Of a DNA stretch of 64,000 nucleotides, positions 24,814 to 32,694 are shown piece after piece. The DNA comes from GCA-2683135 sp964507445 (GTDB lineage: Bacteria > Planctomycetota > GCA-002687715), in assembly GCA_964507445.1 (NCBI GenBank), contig CAZDQF010000004.1, positions 248,001-312,000 on the forward strand. The letters are read 5' to 3'. Position numbers and translations under genes: made by a program. Every line of letters starts with the position of its first letter. Within the stretch, counting starts at the first letter, position 1. Below the pieces are notes generated by a model. The model was not told the origin of the DNA. It saw nothing but the letters and a program-made list of their open reading frames with translations, and did no database searches.

Positions 24814-27330
24814 GTGCGAAGTCCAATCCCACCGCGGATGTGTACGAGAGGGGCGGTCCGTATCGCTCTCGTTGTTGCCTTTCTGCTCGTATCCGTCCCC
24901 CTGGCCCTCGCGTGGAAGCGCAGCGCCGGCCCGCCGTCCATGAACAACCTCCCCAGCACGAACTTCGGGTCGTTCGAGGGTGGCCCCACGGGGACCTATG
25001 TGGACGCCGGCATCAACAACTACTACACGGAAGAGCAGCTCGGCACAGGCGGGGGCTTCGATGTCCCCAGCGGGGCCCCACCGAGCCCCCTGTTCAACGC
25101 CCAGCCGTTCACCAGCCCGGTGGTCCGGTTCGAGGAGATCGGGACCCACCCCATGCCCGCCTCCTACTCTCTCCAGGCACCCCTGCCACGCCCCGCGAGT
25201 CACCACGGATACCCCGAGCCCACGGCCCTGGACACCTTCCTCCTGGCTCCGCTCTACCCGGAGCCGACGCGGGAGACCGACACCTCACAGCCGAACCCGT
25301 GGAAGTTCGACGTGGAGACCTTCATCGGGCGCAGCCTCGACATGCCATTGGCCGAGGGCAGACCCCTGGGTGAGCCGTGGGCGCACCAACTGTGGACCGA
25401 GTGTCCGCCCGAGCGCTACGTGAAGATGGTCCAGACCGGAGCTCGAACCAACACGGGGCTACGGGACAACGAGCAGCGACACGGCTACATGCACGGCGAG
25501 TTCGGCCCCGGCGGGCTGTACCACCAGACCGCCGGCACCGCCGCCACCGCCGGCACCACCGCGGGGATCGAGGTGAAGTTCCACCCGACGTTCCCGGTCC
25601 AGGAGAACCACACTCTGTGGACCTTCGACGGCACGTTCCCGGCCAAGCTCGTGACCGTCCCGTTCGGTCAGGCCCTGTTGTTCCGCCACCACAACGCCCT
25701 GCCCATCGACCCCACGGCGAACCGGGGTTTCGGGATCCACACCATCAGCACCCACCTGCACAACGGGCACAACCCGGGCGAGAGCGACGGCTCCCCCAAC
25801 GCCTTCTACTTTCCGGGGCAGTTCTGGGACTACCGATGGCCGCTGCAGCTCGCGGGATTCACCACCACCAATCAGAGCATGGGTGACCCACGGGCGGGCC
25901 GGCCGGACGGCAACGGCGGCATCGTCAACATCGCCGGTGACTACCGGGAGATCCCCAGCACCCACTGGTTCCACGACCACATGTTCGACTTCACGTCCCA
26001 GAACGTCTACAAGGGCAACGCCGGGAAGATCAACTACTTCACCTCCGTGGACCGAGGGAACGAAGGTCTGGATGACGGGGTCAACCTCCGACTTCCCAGC
26101 GGCACGGCCCTGGACTGGGGCAACCGGGACTACGACGTGAACCTCCTGGTGCACGACAAGTGCTGGGACCCCAGCGGCCAGCTCTGGTTCAACATCTTCG
26201 ACACCGACACCGGCATGCTCGGAGACCAGGTGCTGGTCAACTGGCAATGGCGACCCTACATGGACGTGCGCGCCCGGAAATACCGGTTCCGAATCCTCAA
26301 CGCCTCCATCGCCCGCTACCTCAAGCTGGCCCTGGTTGACCAGAACGGCACCCCTGTCCCGTTCCACATGATCAGCAATGACGGGAACATCATGGAGCAC
26401 GCCATCCCCTTCGACGGTCGCTTCGGCACCGAGCCCGGGGTCCTCCCCGTCCAGGGGAACGGGGAGCGCTGCGGGATCATCGTGGACTTTTCCAACTTCG
26501 CACCGGGAGACCGGCTCTACATGGTCAACCTGCTGGAGCACAAGAACGGCAAGGGGCCGGACGACATCATCGACCTGCAGGACGTGATCTCCGGCGACTA
26601 CGAAGCGGTGGCCCGTGACGACGACGGCGACGGCGTGCCGGATCGCTGGATCGACGGGGACCCGGGAGTCGCCAAGATCCTCGAGTTCCGGGTCCAGCCC
26701 TACTCCGGCACGGACCTCAGCATGGACCCCGCCACCTACGAACCCGGCGGCAACAAGATGATCGAGGTGCCCACGTACACGAGCAACGAGCTCGCCAATG
26801 CCCGGCACCGGACCTTCTCCTTCGGGCGCTCGTCCGGAACCGACAGGTCCCCATGGACGGTGAAGACGGACGGTGGACAGGGGCTCACCGCGGACACGCG
26901 GCGAATCTCCGCTCGACCCGCTTACGGCAGCCTGGAGATCTGGCACTTCGAGAACGGCGGCAACGGATGGAGCCACCCGATCCACGCCCATTTCGAAGAG
27001 GCCGTCATCCTGCGCAGAGGCGACGAACCGCCACCGAGTTGGGAGAAGTGGGCGCGCAAGGACGTGTTCCGCGTCGGCCCCCTGGACGAGAGCACGGACG
27101 AGGTGGAGGTCGCCATCCGCTTCCGCGACTTCGCCGGGACCTTCGTCGGGCACTGCCACAACACCGTGCATGAGGACCACGCCATGCTCTATCGGTGGGA
27201 CATCAACCAGCCAGGGCAGCTGATGCTGCTCCCGACGCCCATCCCCACCTGGGACGGCGTGGGCTATGTCAACTCGGTTGCGTTGCCCACGTTCCTCACC
27301 GGGGACGGATTCGGGCCTTCCTGGAAGTAG
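24814..27330 (+). CDS. exported multicopper oxidase, CotA/bilirubin-oxidase-like, extended
   Basis: Laccase-type oxidase that couples one-electron oxidation of a substrate or metal (for example Mn or Cu ions, phenolics) to reduction of oxygen to water; 838 residues against about 500-600 for CotA. A signal peptide spans residues 1-34. All four copper motifs are present: THLHNGH (313-319), HWFHDH (384-389), HPIHAH (721-726) and HCH-x3-H-x4-M (780-791), the last giving a type 1 site with axial Met. About 200 residues before the first cupredoxin core and a long middle region are extra. GTG start, 7 bases after AAGGAG. It stands alone behind its own leader. The substrate is not evident. Confidence 0.93.
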   Translation: MRSPIPPRMCTRGAVRIALVVAFLLVSVPLALAWKRSAGPPSMNNLPSTNFGSFEGGPTGTYVDAGINNYYTEEQLGTGGGFDVPSGAPPSPLFNAQPFTSPVVRFEEIGTHPMPASYSLQAPLPRPASHHGYPEPTALDTFLLAPLYPEPTRETDTSQPNPWKFDVETFIGRSLDMPLAEGRPLGEPWAHQLWTECPPERYVKMVQTGARTNTGLRDNEQRHGYMHGEFGPGGLYHQTAGTAATAGTTAGIEVKFHPTFPVQENHTLWTFDGTFPAKLVTVPFGQALLFRHHNALPIDPTANRGFGIHTISTHLHNGHNPGESDGSPNAFYFPGQFWDYRWPLQLAGFTTTNQSMGDPRAGRPDGNGGIVNIAGDYREIPSTHWFHDHMFDFTSQNVYKGNAGKINYFTSVDRGNEGLDDGVNLRLPSGTALDWGNRDYDVNLLVHDKCWDPSGQLWFNIFDTDTGMLGDQVLVNWQWRPYMDVRARKYRFRILNASIARYLKLALVDQNGTPVPFHMISNDGNIMEHAIPFDGRFGTEPGVLPVQGNGERCGIIVDFSNFAPGDRLYMVNLLEHKNGKGPDDIIDLQDVISGDYEAVARDDDGDGVPDRWIDGDPGVAKILEFRVQPYSGTDLSMDPATYEPGGNKMIEVPTYTSNELANARHRTFSFGRSSGTDRSPWTVKTDGGQGLTADTRRISARPAYGSLEIWHFENGGNGWSHPIHAHFEEAVILRRGDEPPPSWEKWARKDVFRVGPLDESTDEVEVAIRFRDFAGTFVGHCHNTVHEDHAMLYRWDINQPGQLMLLPTPIPTWDGVGYVNSVALPTFLTGDGFGPSWK

Positions 27331-27360
27331 AGGCTCCTCCCCGACACAGGGACCCGTTAA

Positions 27361-27387
27361 GGTGTCCGTCCTCACGGACGAGACACC
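27361..27387 (+). promoter_or_regulatory. strong hairpin ending 3 bases before a start codon
   Basis: An 11-bp stem with one bulged A and a TCAC loop (GGTGTCCGTCC ... GGACGAGACACC). It lies between the multicopper oxidase stop and the ATG at 27391 and covers the place where a ribosome site should be. It may end the upstream transcript (no T tract) or control translation of the downstream gene. Confidence 0.4.
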
Positions 27388-27390
27388 CTG

Positions 27391-27993
27391 ATGACCCGCG
27401 CTGATCGCCTGCTGTTCACCCTCTTCGCCTGCTCCGGCTTCGCAGCCCTGGTGTATCAGGTGGTCTGGCAGCGAGCGCTCTTCAGCATCTACGGGATCAA
27501 CGTGGAGGCGGTCACCGTGGTGGTCACGGCCTTCATGCTGGGGCTCGGCATCGGCAGCCTCGCTGGGGGGATGCTGTCGCGAGACCCGGACCGACCCGCC
27601 TTGCTCATGTTCGCCGGCATCGAAGCAGGCATCGGGCTGTTCGGCTTCGTCTCCCTGCCCCTGTTCCACGCCGTGGGTGAGTCCACCCTCGCCCTCTCGG
27701 CGCCGCTCACCGCGGCCCTCACCTTCCTGCTGGTGCTGCTGCCCACCCTGCTCATGGGCTCGACGCTGCCCCTGCTGGTCGGCTACAAGGTCCGCGAGAG
27801 CGGGAACGTGGGTGTGTCCGTCGGTAACCTCTACTGCATCAACACCCTGGGCTCCACCGCGGCCGCGTTCGCCACCGTGCTCTGGTTGCTGCCCCAGCTC
27901 GGACTGAACGGCTCTGTCTTCCTGGCGGCCGCCCTCAATGTGGCCGTAGGCGTCGCGGCCCTTCTGATGCACCGTCAGGCTGTGGCCTCATGA
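27391..27993 (+). CDS. spermidine-synthase-like transmembrane module, N-terminal half (separate protein)
   Basis: A 200-residue membrane protein with about six hydrophobic segments. SGFAALVYQVVWQRAL at the N-terminus and LLPTLLMGSTLPLL plus LYCINTLGSTAAAF are the conserved membrane blocks of fused MFS/spermidine-synthase-like proteins, in which two such modules usually precede a spermidine-synthase-like domain. Here the first module stands alone and the second is fused to the enzyme domain in the next gene (4-base ATGA overlap), so the two products probably assemble into one unit. A shared repeat signature is visible: SGFAALVYQVVWQR here and TGFIALSYEILWYR in the partner. Function of the family is not established. 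Confidence 0.83.
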   Translation: MTRADRLLFTLFACSGFAALVYQVVWQRALFSIYGINVEAVTVVVTAFMLGLGIGSLAGGMLSRDPDRPALLMFAGIEAGIGLFGFVSLPLFHAVGESTLALSAPLTAALTFLLVLLPTLLMGSTLPLLVGYKVRESGNVGVSVGNLYCINTLGSTAAAFATVLWLLPQLGLNGSVFLAAALNVAVGVAALLMHRQAVAS

Positions 27994-29501
27994 GACGCGG
28001 TGCGGTCCTGCTCATCGCCGCGTCCACGGGGTTCATCGCCCTGTCCTACGAGATCCTCTGGTACCGGACCTTCGCCTTCGCCAGCGGCACCAGCCCCGCG
28101 GTGTTCGGTTTCCTCCTGGGTTCGTACCTGCTGGGGATCGCCGCCGGATCGATCTGGGCTCGTGGTCGTTGCCGGGAAGAGGGCTCGTCAGGGAACCCGG
28201 CGGGGCTGAGCACCGTCGCCGGCCTCATCCTGGTCGCCAACGTCGTCAGCTTCATGGTGGTGCCGGCCCAGGCGTGGCTGGCCACGACCTGGCGGTGGGA
28301 GATCTCGTTCGCCCTCGTGTTCCTCGGGGCCGGGCTCATGGGGGCGACCCTGCCTCTGCTCGCGCACTACGGGATCCCGCCGGACGACCGCAGCGGCGCC
28401 CGGCTCTCCTACCTGTACCTGGCCAACATCCTGGGTTCCGCCCTGGGCAGCCTGATCACCGGTTTCGTCCTCCTGGACACGTTCCCCTTCGCGGACTGCG
28501 CCCGGGTGCTCCTGGTGGCCGGCGCCGCCGCCAGCGTCCTCGCCGGTGGCCGCGCCGCCCTCGCCCTCGGAGTCGCCGTGGTCCTCGGCCTCCTCACGCC
28601 GACGCTTCACGACGAGCTCTGGGAGCGGCTGCTGTTCAAGGGAGACTGGAAACCGGGGACACCCTTCAAGCGGACCCTCGAGAACCGGCACGGGGTGATC
28701 TGCATCCGTGACGACGACGTGGTCTATGGCGGCGGCATGTACGACGGCATGATCAACGCGGACATCAAGGTGGAGGGCAACGGCATCGCGAGGCCGTGGT
28801 CGTTACTGGGGGCGGACCGGCGCTACCGCCGCGTCCTGGTGATCGGGGTCTCCATGGGATCGTGGACCAAGGTGATGGCGTCCTTCCCGGACGTGGAGGA
28901 GATCGCGGCGGTGGAGATCAACCCGGGCTACCTGGAGTTGATCCGCGAGTACCCGCAGGTCTCTTCCATCCTCAGCGATGATCGGGTCCGGGTGATCACC
29001 GACGACGGCCGCCGCTGGCTCAACCGCAACCCTGAGGAGCGGTTCGACCTCATCGTCCAGAACACCACGTACCACTACCGGGCCCACATGACCAACCTCC
29101 TCTCGAAGGAGTACATGGAGTTGTGCAAACGGCACCTGACGGAAGACGGGGTGATGTTGTTCAACACCACCGGGTCCGAGGACGCCATGCTGACAGCCCT
29201 CACCGTGTTCCCCCACGGCATGCGGGTCTACAACAACATGATGGTCAGCCGGGCTCCGCTGGGGTTCGACGTGGATCGGTGGATCGATCATATGTGCGCG
29301 GTTCGACTGGACGGAGAAGACATGCTCAGCAAGTCCAACCCCGAGCACCGCGCCATCATCAAGACCCTCCGGGAGCTGTTCAGCGCCTCTGGGGGCGACC
29401 CGTCGGAGCGCTGGTTCGAACCAGGGGCGGAGCTGCGGCCCCGCATCCTGGGCCGCGGCGCCGCCGTCATCACCGACGACAACATGCTCTGTGAGTGGTA
29501 G
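27990..29501 (+). CDS. membrane-anchored spermidine-synthase-like methyltransferase-fold protein
   Basis: A 503-residue protein: about six hydrophobic segments in residues 1-200 (module 2, starting with TGFIALSYEILWYR), then a Rossmann-like spermidine-synthase domain. RVLVIGVSMGSWTK is the nucleotide/SAM loop (a variant of GGGxG), AVEINPGYLEL the acidic end of the second strand, VITDDGRRWL the next acidic motif, and ERFDLIVQNTTYHYRAHMTNLLSKEY corresponds to the active-site strand where polyamine synthases have DxxD/x-D-P. The second acidic residue is replaced by N-T-T, so true aminopropyl transfer is doubtful. Probably acts at the membrane with the preceding protein. ATG overlaps the upstream stop. 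Confidence 0.82.
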   Translation: MRRGAVLLIAASTGFIALSYEILWYRTFAFASGTSPAVFGFLLGSYLLGIAAGSIWARGRCREEGSSGNPAGLSTVAGLILVANVVSFMVVPAQAWLATTWRWEISFALVFLGAGLMGATLPLLAHYGIPPDDRSGARLSYLYLANILGSALGSLITGFVLLDTFPFADCARVLLVAGAAASVLAGGRAALALGVAVVLGLLTPTLHDELWERLLFKGDWKPGTPFKRTLENRHGVICIRDDDVVYGGGMYDGMINADIKVEGNGIARPWSLLGADRRYRRVLVIGVSMGSWTKVMASFPDVEEIAAVEINPGYLELIREYPQVSSILSDDRVRVITDDGRRWLNRNPEERFDLIVQNTTYHYRAHMTNLLSKEYMELCKRHLTEDGVMLFNTTGSEDAMLTALTVFPHGMRVYNNMMVSRAPLGFDVDRWIDHMCAVRLDGEDMLSKSNPEHRAIIKTLRELFSASGGDPSERWFEPGAELRPRILGRGAAVITDDNMLCEW

Positions 29502-29504
29502 CGG

Positions 29505-30500
29505 TCAGTTGCGATACGCCCGGTGGCACGCGTTGCAGGACTGCTTGATGTCCTTGAGCACGGCCGAAGCCCTGGCCGCCGACGCCTGATCTCCGCCCTT
29601 GAAGCTCGCCATCAGCGAACGCAGCTCACGGGCCTGCTCGATGTTCTCGAGGAAACCCTCCCTCATGGGCGCCACGTCCTCGGAGGCGTCCTCCGTGAGA
29701 CGGGACAGCAGCTCCGCCAACCGGCCGGCCTCATGCTCAGGATCCAGGTCCGGGTGCTCAGGGTCCACCACCCACCCACCGACCTCCAGCTTCTTCAGGT
29801 GGTCGTAGATGCGGGTGCTCTCGACCATGGCCAGGCGTAAGCCGTCGAACTTCACACGCGCAGGAAAGTCCCACTCCAGTGACTCGCAAGCGCGCTCCGT
29901 AGGCAACGCCCGGGAAGCGACCACCTGGTAGAGGCCCTCGTACTTACCCGAGGTCCCACACCACTGCCTCATCTCCGCCAGGGCCCGGTCCCGGGAGACC
30001 CCGTCGAGCAGCACACGGCCTACCGCCGCCGCCGCAGGCCCGCGATGCCGACCGTGGAAGCAATGGACGTAGAACGGTCCTTCGAGCTCGAGGAAAGTCT
30101 TGGAGATCCGCAACAACTCCGACTCCGTGATGCCTCGGTACTGGATCGGTACGTGGACGTAGCGCATGCCGAATCGGCCGGCTGTGGACACATCAGGCGC
30201 CTTGCCGTCCACGGAGAGCACCGTCTTCACGCCGAGCGCGGCCATGCGGCGGAATCCAGCCTCCCCCTCAGGCTCGCTGCCGGAGATGATGTCCTCGCTG
30301 AGCCTGTGGACGTTCAGGAGACCGAACCCGTCCTCTCCCTCCTGCGCTGGCAGGGGCACCCGGAGGGCGCGATGGTAGGCCGTCTGGTCCGGCGCCTGCA
30401 CGGAGACGGCGGTCTCCACGCGGGCGGGCTCACGGCGCTGCTGGCAGGCGCTGGTCGCGACGGCCAGGACGATCAGGGACATGACGAGGTGATGACGCAT
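29505..30500 (-). CDS. lipoprotein: dual-specificity-phosphatase-like domain fused to a C-terminal cytochrome c site
   Basis: A 331-residue exported protein. Residues 1-19 are a lipoprotein signal with lipobox ending ATSAC (Cys19). Residues about 60-200 form a cysteine-phosphatase-like domain with the P-loop HC-x5-R at H146-C147...R153 (HCFHGRHRG) and an upstream SVDGKAPD loop that may hold the general acid. Residues about 215-331 are mostly helical and end in a single heme-binding CxxCH (322-326) followed by RAYR, the arrangement of cytochrome c' where the CxxCH lies in the last helix. ATG at 30500 with AAAGG about 8 bases upstream. It converges with the membrane synthase-like gene (3-base gap). 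Redox control of a phosphatase is an appealing inference only. Confidence 0.85.
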   Translation of the reverse strand: MRHHLVMSLIVLAVATSACQQRREPARVETAVSVQAPDQTAYHRALRVPLPAQEGEDGFGLLNVHRLSEDIISGSEPEGEAGFRRMAALGVKTVLSVDGKAPDVSTAGRFGMRYVHVPIQYRGITESELLRISKTFLELEGPFYVHCFHGRHRGPAAAAVGRVLLDGVSRDRALAEMRQWCGTSGKYEGLYQVVASRALPTERACESLEWDFPARVKFDGLRLAMVESTRIYDHLKKLEVGGWVVDPEHPDLDPEHEAGRLAELLSRLTEDASEDVAPMREGFLENIEQARELRSLMASFKGGDQASAARASAVLKDIKQSCNACHRAYRN

Positions 30501-30710
30501 TCAGTGACCTTTCGTCCGGGACTTCGCAACGATCGGGCCACGGCCACATCAAGGAACCTACGTCACTGGCATTATTGGCTTTAGGGCCGACTGGCCAATG
30601 CCTGATGGGACGGCTCCCACGGGTTCGCCGTAGCGGGTGGGTAACGACCGTCAGGATCCTGACACGGCGCCGTAACCCTCGACCTCACGACGCAGACACC
30701 GGGACCTTGG

Positions 30711-30716
30711 TAGATT
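30711..30716 (+). promoter_or_regulatory. -10-like box before the cyclase-repeat gene
   Basis: TAGATT within CTTGGTAGATTG, 29 bases before the ATG at 30746. The segment ACCTTGGTAGATT is nearly repeated before the gene at 41638 (GACTTGGTAGATT), which supports a shared promoter element. Confidence 0.5.
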
Positions 30717-30720
30717 GCGT

Positions 30721-30729
30721 CCCCCCCCC
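30721..30729 (+). repeat. homopolymer of nine C between promoter box and start codon
   Basis: Nine consecutive C bases sit in the 5' untranslated leader between the -10-like box and the ATG at 30746. Such tracts can change length by slippage and so alter promoter-to-start distance; sequencing error is the other explanation. Confidence 0.6.
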
Positions 30730-30745
30730 GGTGATTTGGTCCGCC

Positions 30746-32647
30746 ATGAGATTCCCGTCCGTACACGCCCTCGTCCTGGCCCTGTCCACCGTCACCACCG
30801 CACAGGAGCCGAAGCCCGTACCGTTGCCCCCGACCCTGGGCGAGCTGCAGGGGGGGATCGACAAGGCGATCCACCGTGGGGTGGACGCCTTGCTCCGAAC
30901 GCAGCAGGCCGACGGCACCTGGAGAGACCACGAGTACTCCTATCCGGTCGGCCCCACGGCCCTCTGCGCCTACACCCTGATCAAGTCCGGGCTCGCCACG
31001 GATCACCCGGCCGTGGCACGCGCCTTCCGGTTCCTGGAGAAGAACCTCTCCAGCAAGACGTACGGAATCGCCTGCCAGCTCATGGCCTTCGAGGCGGCGA
31101 AGGACAAGCGATATCGACCCCAGATGAAGGAGCTGCTCCACCGGCTCCTGGAGGGACAGCGGGACGGGTGGGGCTACCCGGGCGGTCACGTGGACCTGTC
31201 CAACACACAGTACGGCGCCCTCGGGCTCCGGGCCGCCCGCATGGCCGGCCTGAAGGTCCCGCGCCGAGCCCTGCTCAAGCTCATCGGCTCCGCCATGCAG
31301 CACCAGGAGAAACCGAGCACGGCGGAGATCCCGCCAGACCCGGTCAAGCGCAAGGACGGCTACGCCAGGGCCAGTGGTCCGGGCAAGGTCGCGGGGTTCA
31401 CCTACCGCATCCACAAGACCGGTCAGAACCGCCCCAAGGCCACGGGCTCCATGACCACCGCCGGCCTCGGCGTGCTCCTGATCTGTGAGGAGCTGCTGAA
31501 CCGCAAGCTCGCGCGCACCATGCGCAGGAAGTTCGACGCCTCCGTGGAGCGGGGGCTGAACTGGATGCGGCTCCACTGGAGCGTCGCCCGCAACCCCAAC
31601 GGCGGCTGGCATCGCTACTACCTCTATGGCCTGGAGCGGGTCGGAGCGCTGCTCAAGCAGGAGGTGATGGCGGGGCGGTACTGGTACCGGGAAGGCGCCG
31701 CTCACCTGATCAAGTCCCAGAACGCGGAAGGTCGCTGGGGCGGCATACCGGACACCTGCTTCGGGCTCCTGTTCCTCAAGCGCGCGACCTCCCTCGGCGC
31801 CGTCACCGGCGCCGGAGGGACGGATCGGGCCCAGCGGGTCTACCTGGCCTCCAACGACGCGGCGGAGGTGGAGCTGCGGGGCGCGGGCAATCCGAAGCTC
31901 TCCATCTGGATCGCCGGGTTCAATCAGAAGAAGCTGGAGAAGCGGTTCCCCAAGCAGAAGGGCAAGCGGGACGTGCGGGTGGCCTCCGTGGAGTACCTGG
32001 TAGACGGCAAGGTGGTCCACAAGCAGCACCAGGCGGAGCGCAAGACCTGGAACGGCGAGCCCTTCGGGTTCCAGCACATCTTCAAACGGTGCGGGCGCTA
32101 CAGCGTCGCTGCCAAGGTGCACGTGGATAACCCGGACGCCGCCCTGGACGGCGAGGCCAAGACCGTGATCCTCGAGTCCCCGGTCCTGATCGTCGAGGTG
32201 CTGGACCTCCCGGACCCCGAACGGGACGCCCTCGGAGCCTCGCTCCTGGAGAACAAGCTCCGAAAGACCCAGAAGCACGGGATCAGCGTGTCCTCCGCCA
32301 ACAACGGGTGGTGGCCTTGGATCTGCGACGGTCGTTTTGCCACCGCATGGCTGTGCAAGGACACGGACGCCAAACCGTGGATCAAGATCAAGCCTCGCAA
32401 TGGTTTCCGCGTGCGTGAAATCATCCTCTGGCCCAATCAGTCGGACGCCGGAATCAAGAAGGCCGAGGTCTTGCTGAACGGGCGGGGCAAACCGAGGATC
32501 ATCGAGTTCAGCAACCCTCGCAAGCCGGCCCAGATCACCTACCGCGCGCGCAAGATCATCGAAGAACTGCAGATCACGATCACGGAGACCAACAAGAAGC
32601 CCGGCGAGAAGCGCAAGGTGGGGTTCGCCGAGATCATCCTGCGCTAG
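30746..32647 (+). CDS. exported protein with squalene-cyclase-like (prenyltransferase) repeats and C-terminal beta-sandwich
   Basis: A 633-residue protein with a cleavable signal (residues 1-19, ending TVTTAQ). Residues about 30-360 form an alpha/alpha toroid of the prenyltransferase/squalene-cyclase repeat type, with repeats such as LLRTQQADGTWRD and LIKSQNAEGRWGG (Q-x3-G-x-W). The cyclase acid motif DxDD is absent, so it is probably not a terpene cyclase. A middle domain (about 375-500) looks like an all-beta carbohydrate- or protein-binding region. The C-terminal 130 residues (DGRFATAWLCKDTDAKPWIKI onward) resemble an F5/8 type C discoidin-like sandwich. This class of large repeat proteins is common in Planctomycetota. 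The role is unknown; binding or scaffolding outside the cytoplasm is inference. Confidence 0.75.
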   Translation: MRFPSVHALVLALSTVTTAQEPKPVPLPPTLGELQGGIDKAIHRGVDALLRTQQADGTWRDHEYSYPVGPTALCAYTLIKSGLATDHPAVARAFRFLEKNLSSKTYGIACQLMAFEAAKDKRYRPQMKELLHRLLEGQRDGWGYPGGHVDLSNTQYGALGLRAARMAGLKVPRRALLKLIGSAMQHQEKPSTAEIPPDPVKRKDGYARASGPGKVAGFTYRIHKTGQNRPKATGSMTTAGLGVLLICEELLNRKLARTMRRKFDASVERGLNWMRLHWSVARNPNGGWHRYYLYGLERVGALLKQEVMAGRYWYREGAAHLIKSQNAEGRWGGIPDTCFGLLFLKRATSLGAVTGAGGTDRAQRVYLASNDAAEVELRGAGNPKLSIWIAGFNQKKLEKRFPKQKGKRDVRVASVEYLVDGKVVHKQHQAERKTWNGEPFGFQHIFKRCGRYSVAAKVHVDNPDAALDGEAKTVILESPVLIVEVLDLPDPERDALGASLLENKLRKTQKHGISVSSANNGWWPWICDGRFATAWLCKDTDAKPWIKIKPRNGFRVREIILWPNQSDAGIKKAEVLLNGRGKPRIIEFSNPRKPAQITYRARKIIEELQITITETNKKPGEKRKVGFAEIILR

Positions 32648-32682
32648 TGCGCGAACGCGCGGCATGCGCAGCGCTGCCGTGC

Positions 32683-32688
32683 TACATA
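32683..32688 (+). promoter_or_regulatory. -10-like box 6 bases before a start codon (possible leaderless transcript)
   Basis: TACATA (4/6 to the -10 consensus, preceded by GC) ends exactly 6 bases before the ATG at 32695 and no ribosome site intervenes. Same geometry as at 23442 and 36214. Confidence 0.4.
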
Positions 32689-32694
32689 GGCGGC

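Noticed and set aside
25459..27972. Very long open frame (837 codons) on the minus strand opposite the multicopper oxidase
   Set aside because: The plus-strand protein has a signal peptide and all copper motifs. The minus frame is Gly/Val/Glu/His-rich low-complexity sequence, as expected from the complement of a GC-rich gene.
30746..32000. True squalene-hopene cyclase
   Set aside because: The DxDD protonation motif is absent, the protein has a signal peptide, and it carries extra beta-rich domains.
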